A stretch of DNA of 64,000 bases from Chrysemys picta bellii (GCF_011386835.1 NW_027052950.1:1-64000), one strand, 5' to 3'; positions 45,499 through 58,162 are shown, counted from the stretch's first letter. Made by a program: numbers and translations. Notes: generated by a model from the sequence alone, not told the origin.

Positions 45499-45984
45499 AT
45501 GTATGATTACCAGCCCTATGGGCAGGTAGCATATGTGGGCATTTGGCCCAAGGAGCTACTGGCCCTCGGAGACCAGGAGGCCAGAGGGGCTGAACTGGTG
45601 GAGCCAAGGAAGGCAGCGAGGTACATAGAGGAGACTTTTAGGGACACAGTAGAGTGGTCCCACCCCCAGTCTGACAGCCTCTGTGCTGCTGAGGAGGGTG
45701 AAAGTTTCGGGGAAGGAGAACATCGAGCTAGAGCAGAGGGAGACGATCCCATAGTTGGGACCCACCTTCCAGATGAAGTCATGATGTCCTCTCAAATTGA
45801 GGTAGGAACCCCAGTTACAAAGAAAAGCCTGGTAATAATAATGGGGGATTCAATCAATAGACATATAAGCAGTTTGGTTTGTGATGGCTGGGAGAACCAC
45901 ATGGTAAATTGCCTGCCTGGTGCAAAGGTTGCAGCTCTCACGAGACATCCAGAAGACTTATGTGCCCTGTGGTATGTAATCTAG
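45499..45984 (+). pseudogene. LINE ORF1 fragment with esterase-like motif
   Basis: 161 open codons. An acidic linker is followed by KSLVIIMGDSINRHISSLVC and VNCLPGAKV. A GDSxxRH motif after a hydrophobic strand fits the SGNH-type esterase domain known in CR1-group ORF1 proteins. The C-terminal half, with its catalytic His, is missing. Confidence 0.6.
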
Positions 45985-46711
45985 CGTTTAAATCGGCCTC
46001 TGTATGAGATAGCTAATGTGACAGTGAATTTTAAAAAAGTCTCCAGATGTGATCCCTGGTAAGCCTGACTTCAGTACCAGGCAAATTGTTGAAACTATAG
46101 GAAAGAACAGAATTATCAGACACGTCGGTGAACACAATTTGTTGGGGCAGAGTCAACATGGCTTTTGTAAAAGGAAATCATGCTTCACCAATCTACTAGA
46201 ATTCTTTGAAGGGGTCAAAAAGAATGTGGAGAAGGGTGATCCAGTAGATATAGTGTCCTTGGACTCCTTTGACAGGGTCCCTCACCAAAGGCTCTTAACC
46301 AAAGGAAGATGTCATGGGATAAGAGGGAAGGTTCTCTCATGGGTCAGTGGTTAAAAGATAGGAAGCAAAGGACAGGAATAAATGGTCAGTTTTCACAGTG
46401 CTGAGAGGTAAACAGCAGGGTCCCCCCCAAGGATCTGTGTTGAGACCAGTGTAGTTCAACATAGTCATAAATGATCCAGAAAAAGGGGTAACCAGTGAGG
46501 TGGCAAAATTTGCAGATGATACAAAATGACTCAAGATCGTTAAATCCAAAGCAGACTGCAAAGAGCTACAAAGGGATGTCACAAAACTGAGGGACTGGAC
46601 AACAAAATGGCAGATGAAATTCAATGTTGATAAATGCAAAGTAATGCACATTGGAAATCATAATCCCAACTATATATACAAAATTATGGGGTTTAAATTA
46701 CCACTCAAGAA

Positions 46712-46850
46712 AGGTTTCAGAGTAGCAGCCGTGTTAGTCTGTATCCGTAAAAAGAAGAACAGGAGTACTTGTGGCACCTTAGAGACTAACAAATTTATTA
46801 GAGCATAAGCTTTTGTGGACTACAGCCCACTTCTTCGGATGCAGAAAGAG
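46712..46850 (+). repeat. Short interspersed repeat typical of turtles
   Basis: Starts GGTTTCAGAGTAGCAGCCGT, includes CTTGTGGCACCTTAGAGACT, and ends CACTTCTTCGGATGCA. AAAG lies on both sides as a possible TSD. Lineage from recollection. Confidence 0.7.
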
Positions 46851-47152
46851 ATTTTGGAGTCATCGTAAATAGTTCTCTGAAAACATCCACTCAACGTGCA
46901 GTGGCAGTTAAAAAAGCAAACAGAATGTTGGGAACCATTAGGAAAGGGATAGATAATAAAACAGAAAAATATCATAATGTCTCTATATAAATCCATGGTG
47001 CGCCCACACCTTGAATACTGCGTGCAGTTCTGGTCGCCCCATCTCAAAACAGATATACCAGAACTGTAAAAGGTGCAGAGAAGGGCGACAAAAATGATTA
47101 GGGGGATGGAACAGCTTCCATATGAGGAAGGATGAAAAAGACTGGGGGCAAG

Positions 47153-47407
47153 TCTACACTTCAAACACTGTATCGCCTGTCGGAGAATAACAGAGTTCTC
47201 ACTCTTTTCGTTGGGTACAGCACACGCCGTAGCTGCACTGGCGCTGTAGCATTTAAGTGAAGATGTTCCTATGCCAACAAGCTCTTAATCCACCTCCCGG
47301 AGAGGCGCTAGCTAGGTCAGTGGGAGAGGTGCTCCTGCGACAGGGGTGTGGATTTTTCACACCCCTGAGCAATGTCGTTATAACAATATAGGTCTGTAGT
47401 ATAGACC
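47153..47407. mobile_element. MITE with TIR GGCAAGTCTACACT
   Basis: The ends GGCAAGTCTACACT / AGTATAGACCTGG are inverted and sit inside LINE sequence that resumes at about 47410 (TTTAGATAAGAGATGACTAA). TSD unclear. Confidence 0.6.
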
Positions 47408-48141
47408 TGGGACCATTTAGTTTAGATAAGAGATGACTAACGGGGGATATGATAGAGGTCTATAAAATCATGACTGGTGTGAAGAAAGTGAATAGGAAAG
47501 TGTTATTTACCCCTGCACATAACACGAGAACTACGGGTCACTTTATGAAATGAATAGGCAGCAAGTTAAAAACGAACAGAAGAAGGTATCTCTGCACACA
47601 ATGCACAGGCAACCTGTGGAAATTGTTGCCGTGGGATGTTGTGAAGGCTAAAAGTATAATTGGGTTCAAGATAATCAGGGCATGCAAACCCATACTCTGC
47701 ATGTCCCTAAACCTCTGACTACCAGAAGCTGGGACTAGATGTCAGGGGATGGATCACTCAAAATTTCCCTGTTCAGTTCATTCCCTCTGAAGCATGAGGT
47801 ACTGGCCACTATCAGAAGACACAATACTGGGCTAGATGAACCATTGGTCTGAGTCAGTATGTCCATTCTTATGTGAGTTATGAAGAGTAGCATATAGATA
47901 GGGGAAGCTAAAGACATCAGGGGAAACACCATGGCTTGCAGGACTAAGGATAATAAGGAGGTTTTTTTAAAAAAGTGATTTAGGAACAAAAGAAATCTTA
48001 GCAGTGGTGTAGGCTCATTACTAGATGGAGACTCTTTAAAAGGTTGCAGAAAAGGCAGAAGTGTTCAAGAAATATGTTTTCCATGTTTGGAAACCCCATG
48101 TTAGTGTATTTAGGAAGGACAAGGGTCTCCATGGCTCTTAC

Positions 48142-48271
48142 ATTTTAGCTGCAGCATGAAGGAGTAGAGGTGGTAAAATGCCTCCATAGACGATCGGCAG
48201 ATCTCCTGCTCCGGATGGCACAGAGTGACACACGCCACCAGCTGGCCCAGGACTCTGAACTCCTCCGCTTC
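48142..48271 (-). CDS. MROH-family gene, coding exon 8
   Basis: Acceptor CTCTCCATCAG. EAEEFRVLGQLVACVTLC and onward to LQLK. Donor AAAAT|GTAAGA, phase 1. Confidence 0.85.
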
Positions 48272-49446
48272 CTGATGGAGAGAGGGCGCAAAGGGAGTCA
48301 CTCGCCCCTGCAGGCCTAGCGCAGCGTGTCCCCCTGGCATTGCCCTAGCAATGGGTTAGAACTGGGGGAGGCAGAGCCCAGTGCAGAGAGACTGGGGACA
48401 AGGAGAGCAGGAGGAGCCGTGGGGCCCATCACCAGGGGCTGAGGAAAGCTCAGCAGGGACGGGGAAATCTGGTCAGCAAAGTCAGCAAACCTTGCTCCCG
48501 AGTGGGGACCCGGGTAACGAATGAACTAACGTCCAGTCTCCATCTCAAGGGCAAGCGCCTAATCCCAGCCCCTTCTCCCACCCCCCACCCTCCATTGACC
48601 TCAGGCCCAGGAGCTTGGGGTCACCTTGGACTCCTCTGCTCTGCATCCCGCCTCTCTCACTCCATCCTGGAGTTCCCCAGAGTCCTCCCTTCCTGCGCCA
48701 TCCCCAGCCTGCCGGCTCTCTCCCACCGGCTCTCTACTGCAGCCTTGTCCTCTCATCTCCCCCTCCTGCCAGACCTTCCCTTGCCCCTCCTGCAGCACCT
48801 GCGCTGGCTCCCTGCTCTTCCCCACCTCGCACCAAACCCCTTGCCCTCCTCTCCAGGGGTCTGCACAGCCTCCCCACACCCACTCCCCAGTGCTCTGGCT
48901 CCTTTGGTCCCTCCCATCCCTTTCGGTGTGTCCCCTCCCACCTCCCTCCTTCTGTTCAGCCTCTGGGGGCACATCATCCAAACGCCCCCCTCCAGCTGCC
49001 GAAGGGGAGGCCCTGACACAGGGGGGATGGAGCAGCTGGAGCAGCTAAATGGCCCTGAGCACCCAGAGCAGGGGGCGTTCTTCTGGCAGCCTGGCAGGAG
49101 CTGATGCCAAAGCATCCCACAGGCAACTGACAAAGGGGGTGAACAGACACCTGGGTTCAGAGGCTGCTCTCAGGGCCATCCTGTGTAAATGCACTGACCC
49201 TGTGGAGCAGACTTTGGTGCTAGGGGAACAGCGGGGAGAGTCCTTGGAGACAGAATTATGGGGCTCGACCCAAAGCCCACTGGAGTCAGAGGACAGACCC
49301 ATCGACATCAGTGCTCAGTAGATTGGACTCCTACCGAGGATCTTGCTGAGTCACTATTCTAGGCCCGGGTTTTCCCTGCCAGGGAGCGCTGCACCGCGAG
49401 GCTGCTCAGTGCAGTTAGGAGGCGGCCAGGGTCACAGGCTGCTCAC

Positions 49447-49551
49447 CTTGCATTCAGGTTGACAAGCCATGAATTTCATCAGGCAGGTGATCCTTTCCAC
49501 TGCCCTCAGCCGCCCATGCACCTCCTTGGATGCGGTCCAGGGGAGCAGGGC
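49447..49551 (-). CDS. MROH-family gene, coding exon 7
   Basis: 35 codons, phase 0 to 0, KEVHGRLRAVERITCLMKFM. The acceptor tract TTTGTTTCTCTCAG borders a LINE insertion that starts about 10 bp upstream of it. Confidence 0.88.
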
Positions 49552-49559
49552 CTGAGAGA

Positions 49560-51345
49560 AACAAATTGGGACAAATTGCTGAGGAGAAGTACCAAAAAAT
49601 AGCACAAGCACATAGGGAGAAGATCAGAAAGCTGAAGGCAAAAATGAGTTCTAACTGGCAAGGGACATAAAAGACAATCAGAAGCAGCTCTATAAATGCA
49701 TTCGGAGCAAGAGAAAGACAAAGGAAAGTGAGGGGCCACTACTCAGCAGGGAAGGAGAGCAAATAATGGATGACACAGACAAAGCCAAGGTGTTTAATGC
49801 CTTTTTTGCTTCAGTTTTCACTAAAAAGGTTAATGGCAACTAGATGCTTAACACAATATTAACAACGAGGGGGAAGGAATACAGGCCAGACTCGGGAGAG
49901 AACAGGTAAAAGACAATTTAGGACAGTTAGATGAATTCAAGCTGGCAGAGCCACATGATATTCACCCTAGATGGAGCTAGGCAAAGCAATCTCTGAACCG
50001 TTAGGAGGGCTGAGGTCCCAGAGGACTGGAGAAGGGCAGACACAGAACCTATCTTCAAAAAGGGGAACGAGGAGGCCTCAAGGAATTATAGACCTGTCAG
50101 CCTAACTTTGGTACCCAGAAAGATACTGAACAACTTATTAAACAGTTTGTAAGAACCTAGAGGAGATAATAGGGTGATAAGGAAGAGCACCATGGATTTG
50201 TCCAGAACAAACCATGCCAAACAAAGCTAATTTCCTTCTTTGACAGGGTTACTTGCCTAGTGGATGGAAGGAGGCAGTATATGATGATGTATATGAAGTT
50301 TAGTAAGGCTTTTGACACAGTTCCACAAGACATTCTCAGAAGCCAACTAAGCCAGTATGATCCAGATGAGATTACTATAAAGTGGGTGCACAACTGATGG
50401 AAAGACCATACTCAAAGAGGAGTTATCACTGACTCGCTGGCAAAGTGGAAGGGTGTCTCAAGTGGGGTTCCCCAGGGGTGTGCCTGGGTCCAGTACTAGT
50501 CAATATTTTCATTAAGAACTTGGTTAACGGAGAGGAGAGTATGCTTGTAAAGTTTGCAGATGACACCAAACTGGGAAGGGTTGCAAGCACTTTGGAGGAC
50601 AGATTAGAATTCAAAATGAGCTTGCTAAATTGGAGAGTTGGTCTCAAGTCAACAAGATGAAATTCAGTCAAAACAAATGTGACGTAACGCACTTAGGAAG
50701 GAAAAATCAAATGCATAAAAACAAAGTGAGGGATAACCGGCTAGGTGGCAGTACTGCAGAAAAGGATCTGGGGGTTATCATGGGTCTCACACTGAATAGG
50801 AATCAACAGTGTGATGCTGTTGTGAAAAAGGGAAATGTCATTCTGAGGTGTATTAGCTTGTAGCACTGTGTCCAGTTCTGGGCACCACGCTTTAAGAAAG
50901 ATGTGAACAAACTGGGGCCAGTCCAGAGGACAGCGACAAAAGTGCTCAGCGGTTTAGAAAACCTGACCTGTGAAGAAAGGTTGAACAAACTGGGCATTTT
51001 CGTCTTGAGAAGACGGAGGGGGCACCTGGTAACAGTCTTCAAATACGTTAAGGGCTGTTATACAGAGGATGGTGACAAATTATTCTCCATGTCCCCTGAA
51101 GGTAGGACAAGAAGTAATGGGCTTAATCTGCAGCAAGGGAGATTTAGGTTAAATATTAGGAAAAAGTCTAAGGGTGGCTAAGCACTGGAACAGGTGACCT
51201 AGGGAAGTGGTGGACTCCCCATCACGGAGGTTTTAAAAAACAGGCTGGACAAACACTCATCAGGGACGGTCTAGGAATGCTTGGCCCTGCCTCAGTGCAG
51301 GGGGTGGAGTAGATGACCTCTTGAGATCCCTTCCAGCCCTGCACT
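49560..51345 (+). mobile_element. CR1-like LINE, plus strand, decayed
   Basis: It runs from a pre-RT region (KIAQAHREKIRKLKAK-like) through NYRPVSL-like, [15 protein letters not shown] and RTATKVLSGLENLTCEERL to a TTCTGTGTTCC end. Multiple frameshifts. Confidence 0.85.
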
Positions 51346-51803
51346 TCTGTGTTCCCTCTTCCCAGGCTCTGGAATCGAGGAGACCGAATCTCTGTCAAGG
51401 ACATTTCCCTCTTTTTGGAGCACAAACCACCCACAGAATCTACTTCCTGTGGCCCCAGAACTAGAACGTTGGGGGAATCTCGCTCTGGGCTCTGGCCAGG
51501 TTGGTGGGGCCCATGGTGAACACAAATGAATGCCAGGGTCAGATGGGGGCTCAGTGGAAAACACGACAGATCCTGCACTCCTCCACCCCCACCCCGTGCA
51601 GACGTTTTTCAGATATAGCGGGGGCACTTGGCCCTCCAGCCCAAGAACCTTTGTATAGAACGTACTCTGAGGAGCCAAAGGCACCAGGGGGGGAGGGGAA
51701 GAGGAGGGGGAGTGTCCCATGCTTGTGATTAAATGGAGTCTTGGTCCCTGAGCCCCACCCCAGCTACAGGACTAGTCCCCTTCCTGCCCCCACGCCTCCA
51801 GAC

Positions 51804-51890
51804 CTCCAAGATCTTCTCCACCACCAGAAGTCTGGGCTCCTGATTCTCACACGCCAAGGCCTTCAGCATCTGATCCATGGCTCTCAGAGT
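51804..51890 (-). CDS. MROH-family gene, coding exon 6
   Basis: 29 codons, TLRAMDQMLKALACENQE to KILE. The acceptor CTCTGCACACAG is fine. The donor GAG|GTCTGG is weak, the poorest of the gene; no better in-phase donor was seen nearby. Confidence 0.75.
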
Positions 51891-52512
51891 CTGTGTGCAG
51901 AGCAGAGGAGACACCAGAGCAAGTGGCGTTACCCAGCCAGGAGATGAACCAAGGCCCTGGCATGTGACACCCCCCAGGCCACGGCAGCACCTGGTATTCC
52001 AGCTCACCCACTCACTTGTACCCACAGGGGACCTACTGCAAACTCCTGGCAACAGGACACCACCTGCCTTTGCTGTCCCCAGAAAGGCCACTGCATGGAG
52101 TCTAACCCACTGGAAGAGTCAGAAAGGACTGCACATTTGGAGGGGAGATTTCCAGCCAAGCTTCGGTTCCTCTGGCCTGTGTGCGTCTGAAGCAGCCAAT
52201 CACAGGCCTGTGCCCCCCGCCACGCACTGGGGATGAATGTGCTTGTGAAGGGAGTGTCTGTTCCCCACTAATTGTCGGTGCATGTGAAGGAGAAATGCCT
52301 ACTACTGCTACCCTATGAGGGAGTTACTCCTTTATCTGCAGTGGTGGGGCCTGTGCTTTGGTGCTGCAGGTCCTGAGCTGAAGTCCTGCCGAGGAGCTGT
52401 GATTATTATACTCATGTGCCAGTGCCAGGTTACCCGGGGGACAGGTACACGAGCGACCGGCAGGATTCCCACTTGGTTTCGGGTGGCTCTGCGTGGCCGG
52501 TTTGGGGCTTAC

Positions 52513-52636
52513 CTTGGTGTAGAGAGCAGCCTCCTCGCCCTGCATGGTCTCTGCTGGAGGCAGGGAGAAGACGCTGGAGAAGCAGGCTGTGAGCAGGCTG
52601 GATCGTTCCAGGTCCTGCAGCGGTGGCTTCACTCTG
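52513..52636 (-). CDS. MROH-family gene, coding exon 5
   Basis: Acceptor TTTCTTCTCTTAG. It encodes VKPPLQDLERSSLLTACF and ends LYTK|GTAAGC in phase 0. Confidence 0.88.
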
Positions 52637-54038
52637 CTAAGAGAAGAAACACGTGCGGATTGGAGGGCTGAGGCGGGACTGACGCGCTAATGTTGGCGTC
52701 AGGCTCCCAGGACATGGAAACACCTGAGGGGGCTCCAACTGGTGGGTGGCAGACGAGAACAGGTCAGGGGGCGGTGGAGGGAGCTGGTGCTGCCTTCTCT
52801 CATACCAACAGGCAGGGACTTAGTGCAGTCTGCAGCTGTCTGCTGTGACCCCACCAGGACTCACCAGCTGGGGCAGAGAGCACTGCGCTTCGCCGAGAAA
52901 TGACATCCCGCAAACGGCACGGACGGGAGACTAGAGCCTGCTGGCACCAAAGTGCCTCTGAACCAAGTGGCCACAGTGCAAAGGAGCCTGCCAGTCCTGT
53001 CCCGCTGGGGGCAAAGAGACTCTTCCACCACAGCTGTCTGCACTGCGGCTGCACAGTCCGGGCCAGCAGAGAGATGCTGCATCAGCCCGCAGCAGGGCAG
53101 AATCCAGGCAGGGATCCAAGCCCTGCCCCTTGCCCAGGGCTCTCAGCCTGCTGGACAGGGCACCCAGCTGTGTGCAGGGGGGGAGGAAGGTGGAGACAGC
53201 CCAGACAGCATTAACCTCTTCACCCCCACTGCCAGAGCATGGCCCCAGCACATGCAATGAGGTACCAGGTGACTACTTGCCCCCTGCAGGACAGAGCCAC
53301 GCCCCTCGTGGCAGGTGGCAGCTACGCCCACTGCTGACGCAAATCACCTCCCTCCGCCCCAGCAGAGACAGGATCGTGGCCAATGCCGTCCCCTGCCCCG
53401 CTGTCAGGAAGCCAGTGCCCAGTGGGGAGAGCCGCTCCAGCGCCTGCCCTGCCTCCCCCTCCCATTCCTGGGGAACCTATTGAGCCACCAGCGAGAGCCC
53501 AGCTCCAGCCAGCAGCATCTGCCACCTCCGGACGCCTGATGGGCAGGCTTCTGGGAAGCTCAGAGCAGGGCACCAGCGGCGCTGAGAGAGAGCCCCCCAT
53601 GGCACAGGCAGTGCCACGGGCCAGGGCTCAGCCTGCCCAACTTCTCAGCCACAGGGGGTCGCTGAGCTGCCGGTGTGACGCAGCTGGCACAGCTGGCAGT
53701 GACTTCGGTTGCTCCGCTCCAGCAGCACCCAACTGCCCCTCTCCCCCCAGAGCCATCTCCTGCGGGGTCCCAGAGGGGACCAGTCCTAACCCCCTCACTC
53801 CCTCCCCCACATCTTCCTATGGCCACGTGGAGAGGTCGCCAGGCACCGAAGAATCCTCCACCATCTACCCACTGGTGCCAGCCCACATGCACCAGCACCA
53901 TCACCTGCTGCCACGTGCCCGGCGGAATCAGAAGATGGGGGAGGAGCAGAGGGGGGAATGCCCTGGAGAACTGGCCATGCCAAGAGGCTGGCGTGTCTGG
54001 CTGCACACAGCACTGGCTGGGCCGGGCAGGCTGGGTAC
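52637..54038 (-). other. Intron 4 of the MROH-family gene, GC-rich, no element recognised
   Basis: Several long ORFs exist here because of base composition. None has splice sites in phase with exons 4 and 5. Confidence 0.4.
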
Positions 54039-54118
54039 CTCATCTCCATGATGATGAGCATCGCTTGCTGACGCACCATGTCGGTCAGGGAGTCGACGGA
54101 CTCGTGCTGAAGCATCTC
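54039..54118 (-). CDS. MROH-family gene, coding exon 4
   Basis: 80 bp: ESVDSLTDMVRQQAMLIIME, a HEAT-like helix. Acceptor TTGTCTCCCCAG, donor ATGAG|GTACCC, ends in phase 2. Confidence 0.85.
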
Positions 54119-54439
54119 CTGGGGAGACAATGTGGGGAAATGCCAGCCAGGCTCCAAGCTCCTTCAAGGCTCCGACTGGGGAGCAAAGCGCAGGGCCTGC
54201 AACATGTGGGCTCGGCAGCCAGGTCGTCCTACTGTGGACTTGATGGTGTGCAGGGCTCCAGCCGGGGAGCGCAGTGCAGGGCCTGTGGTCAGTGCCCCAG
54301 TGTCACGCGCCAGTGCACTGAAAGGCTCCATCAGCATTAGCACCCAGGGACACCACCTGAGATCAGGCCCCCTTGTGCCCGGTGCTGCACACACACAGTG
54401 AGAGCCAGTCCCTGCCCCAGAGAACTCACGAGCTAACTA

Positions 54440-54560
54440 GAAGAGACAAGGCATGGAAGGGAAACTGAGGCACAGAGGGGGAAGTGACTTGCCCAAAGTC
54501 TTACTGCAGAACTGGGAGTAGAACCCAGGTGTGCTGAGCCCCAGCCCACTGGACCACCCA
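54440..54560 (+). repeat. MIR-like SINE relic
   Basis: GAAGTGACTTGCCCAAAGTC, then GGGAGTAGAACCCAGGTGTG. Confidence 0.6.
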
Positions 54561-54769
54561 CCAGCCCACGCTGTCCCACGTTCAGGGAAGGGAGGTGAGC
54601 TCTGGAAAGCTTTCTGCAGTGCTGGAGAGCAAAGACTTGCCAAATCTATGGAGCAGATTTGTTGCTAGTTCCCTAGTGGGCACTGACTGCAGAGTGTTGG
54701 GGCTCTGGGCAGGGAGACTGGCGTATACAGAGCGACCCGGTGACTTGGGAAGCTGGGTGCAAGGGAACA

Positions 54770-55320
54770 ATCTACATTTCCATACAGTTCTATGTTTAGG
54801 AACAAAGAATGCAGGCCACACTCACAGCATGGGGGGCTCTAACCTGGGAAGCGGTGACTCTGGAAAAGACTTGGCAGTCAGGGTAATCAGCTGCCCATGA
54901 GCGCCCAGTGTGACGCTGGGGCCAAAAGGGCTAATGCCATCCTGGGATGTAGAAACAGGGCAAACTCCAGTTGTTAGAGAGGTTATTTTCCCTCTGTATT
55001 TGGCACTGGTGCGACCGCTGCTGGGATCCTGTGTCCAGGTCCGGTGCCCACAATTCAAGGAGAATGTTGATAAATTGGAGAGGGGTCAGAGAAGAGCCAC
55101 AAGAGTGATTGGAGGATTGGGAAACATGCCTGACAGTGAGAGACTCAAGGAGCTCAATTAGTTCAGCTGAACGAAGGGAAGGTTACAGGGTGACTTGATG
55201 ACAGTCTGTAAGTACCTACACGGGGAGCAAATATTTGATAATGGGCTCTTCAGTCTAACAGACAAACGTCTAACACGATCCAATGATTGGTAGCTCAAGT
55301 TAGACAAATCTGCAGAAATC
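54770..55320 (+). mobile_element. Old CR1-like LINE fragment, plus strand
   Basis: Pieces such as LVRPLLGSCVQVRCPQFKEN and RATRVIGGLGNM mark the end of ORF2. The 3' end is lost. Confidence 0.75.
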
Positions 55321-55377
55321 TCCAGGCCAATCACTAAACCCGCCAGGTAACACAGCCCCAGTGTGTGTTTTACTCAC

Positions 55378-55494
55378 CGTTATCTTCTCCACTAGCAGGG
55401 CTTTGCGGTCCATATTTTTTTCTGGGCTCCATGCCACGATGTCTATGACGAGGTTGAGGATGGAATTCAAAAAATTCATTTTCTGGGCCTCGTC
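55378..55494 (-). CDS. MROH-family gene, coding exon 3
   Basis: 39 codons, phase 0 to 0. DEAQKMNFLNSILNLVIDIV forms a clear helix. Donor ACG|GTGAGT. Confidence 0.85.
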
Positions 55495-55825
55495 CTACGC
55501 CCCGCAGAGATGAGACACAAACAGGAAGGTTAGCGTGGAAAGGAGCTGCCAGTGGGATAGATGTTAGAAAGCTTCCCCCCAGTGCTGCTCAGGCTTTGAT
55601 ATGCCGAGTGGCAGAAGGCCATTCATCTGGTAACAGGAGTGACTATCTGGGGAGGGCAGGGCAGCTCTGTGTGAAACCGGACTAGAGAGGGAGCAGATCT
55701 CACGGGGTAGGTGTCCAAAGAGGAACTGCAACATGGGGGCTAGGCAGCCAGACAGTGTTACTGGGGGCTTGACAGAGTGGGAGGAACAGCTGGGTGGGAC
55801 ACCCTGACACCCCAATATTCGCCAC

Positions 55826-56900
55826 TGTCATGTCATTAGGACATGTTTTGTACAAAGTACGTATTGTAAGGTATCATTCTAAAAGTCTTTATCTGCTAGA
55901 CATTAATGTCTCATTGGATTGTATGTGCTATCGTTGTATGTGAAATTATGAAGTTCAGCTATGTCTGTGTTCCTGAAACACGTTGTGAGGTTCAAAACAG
56001 CCTTTCAGGTACAACAGTAAAAACGCCAAACAATGGCTTATTGAGGAAATGCACATAAGCAGCAGGGTTAGCCCAGGAACTGTCCACAATAGAAACCTCT
56101 CCGAGAGAACGCTACACAATGGGAACCATTGGACCCAGGTCACAGCAAAAGAGTTTTCCAGCGGGTGGGAAGAGGAGATAAAAGGGGAACAATGACATCG
56201 GGGGGGGACCTCACGCTCCCTGCAATAAGACACATGGAAACACCTGAGGGACAAAGATTGAACTATGAGAAGTGATGGTGCCAGGCTGGAGAGAGATTCC
56301 TAGCCTGTGTAAGAAAACCTGGGAAATCCAAGCTGCAAAGCCAAGGCAGCTTGTCCCTTAAGAATCTGCCCACCTGTTTATCACTCAGGGTGAGAATTTG
56401 CTCATGTAGAGCCTATCTATCCAGTGTGGAAAGCTTAGTTTGCGTGTTGTGTTTATTTACTAATGCAATCTGCTTTGTACCGTTTGCTATCTCTTATAAC
56501 CACTTACAAGCTACCTCTTGTAGTTAATAATCTTATTGCTTGTTTATACCATAACCCAGTTTGTGCAATTAGCAACTGGGGGGAGGGGCAAAGAGTTGTG
56601 CATACCTCTCTCCACATGGAGGGAGGGGGCGAATTTCATAAAACCTTTGGGTCTGTACTCCAAAGGAGGTGGGCACCAGAGTACTGGGACAAGCCCTTTC
56701 ACCTGAGTCTTCCCAGAGCTGATCTCAGTGTCTGTGTCTTTCTGCAGCTGGGCGTGGCCCTGCCTGAGTGTATGGCTGGAAGAGGCTTGTGAGCCTAGCC
56801 CAGCAAGACGAGGTAAAGGGGGCCCAGGCTGGCAGAACAGGTGGGCTCGGTGGTAGCCCGGTACAGCAGGTGGCACCTCAAAGGGGGGCAACCCGTCACA
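55826..56900 (+). repeat. Probable solo LTR, about 1.07 kb
   Basis: Begins TGTCATGTCATTAGGACATG, ends CCCGTCACA. The interior AT-rich promoter-like zone and 3' GC-rich part resemble a turtle LTR family (recollection). No TSD found, so the ends are approximate. Confidence 0.5.
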
Positions 56901-57035
56901 CTAGGGACTGTAACTCAAGACGGGACTTTTTAAAATGCTGTAGTTTAAACAGGAATTATTTGGGGGCAGGTCCCTGGCCTGTGTTATACAGGAGGTCACA
57001 GTGGTTCCGTCTGGCCTTAGAATCCATGCATCATC
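56901..57035 (+). mobile_element. LINE 3' tail fragment
   Basis: GGCCTGTGTTATACAGGAGG, then GGCCTTAGAATCCATG: the usual end of CR1/L2-type copies. Confidence 0.6.
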
Positions 57036-57101
57036 TGGAGAAGGGCAGATGTGCATGTGGACAGGGCACTAGCTGACAGGTCAGAGGAGGGCTCTTGGTA
57101 C

Positions 57102-57202
57102 CTGGTCATTGCCCTTCAGAAAGGAGTCTATGCATTCCAGGGCCTCTCTCTCCTTCCAGTTGTGCCCCTTAAAGCAGGCGGTGCTACATGGCCATGGTGA
57201 AT
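57102..57202 (-). CDS. MROH-family gene, coding exon 2
   Basis: Acceptor CTGTCTTTGATCAG ends at 57203. It reads SPWPCSTACFKGHNWKERE and onward to GNDQ|GTACCA. A nearer AG exists (after TTTAAG), but only this one matches the phase of exon 1. Confidence 0.7.
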
Positions 57203-58162
57203 CTGATCAAAGACAGAGCAGTGGTAATACCTGGGTCTGCCAAGCTGCAGTCTGGGTGACAGAGATCTTAGAGAAAACCCTTGCCCCCACTCCCGCCCCA
57301 GCAGGGGAGCAGGGTCTGGCACAGCGATCCCTGGCTTCCCCACCTCTTTGCTGCCCAGCCCAGCAAAGACCCAGTCGGAGCCCTGGTTCCCAGCGGCCAC
57401 CCCACTTCCCCGCCCAGCATGCAGGCTCAGTCTGGGGATTTGGGGAGCGCCACACCTGGAAGGAGGGACGATGTCAGGCCATGAGGGGTGTCCCCACTCT
57501 CCGGCCCATTGCTGGAGGGGGCGGAGGGACTGGGAGTGAATCGGTCTGGTCCTTGCAGCAGGAGAGAGAACTGCTGCCCAGTCTGCATGGGATATGGGGA
57601 CCCAGGGCCTGCCCGTTCTGCTTGTTCTGACTGCCTCTCCTGCCACCAACAATCAGCCAGAGGCACTGGGCTCCCATCGTCAACACTCCCCCCAAATGCC
57701 CTGTGCTGCGACATGCGACAAAGGAGCCAACAGATGGGGCTGCAACATCAGGGAGCATCTTACGCTCTGGCCGGCGCCCTGCAATCCTAGGCTTTAACAA
57801 CCCACCGTGCACCAAGCATCCCCTTCGACTGGTGGAAAACATCCTCCGACCCAGCAGCGTGACAGATCGGGGTGGGCGATTCAGTCAGTCTCCACCTGAT
57901 GCTTCTGCCGCTATGCCCCGATCAGCTTTAGTGGCTGCAGCTGCTGCCAGCAGGAGGGGCCATTCCCCCCTGCCTGGGTTTTCCTGTCTCTCCATCTCGT
58001 GGCAACCCAGAGCAGTACAAGGTCTATGGAGTCTTCTCCCCACAATGACACCCTAGTCTTGCCCCCCCAACCCCCACAGGGGCCAAGTCCCACCCCAATG
58101 CAGGGCCATGGCCCCAGCCATTTTTGCAGCCCCCTCCGCCCACCCAGAAGGCGCCCACTCAC

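Larger units (their letters stand above)
45480..47990 (+). mobile_element. Old LINE with ORF1 and RT remnants, plus strand
   Basis: An ORF1 piece (45499-45984) is followed without endonuclease by RT remnants (NLLGQSQHGFCKRKSCFTNL; FADDTK near 46510) and a decayed tail to about 47880. It is split by a short repeat at 46712 and a MITE at 47153. Confidence 0.75.

Noticed and set aside
48502..49133. Overlapping Pro/Ser-rich ORFs
   Set aside because: C-rich intron sequence, no splice sites in phase with MROH exons 7 and 8.
53383..54340. ORFs up to 222 codons in intron 4
   Set aside because: High GC content explains them; all frames and both strands are open at once.
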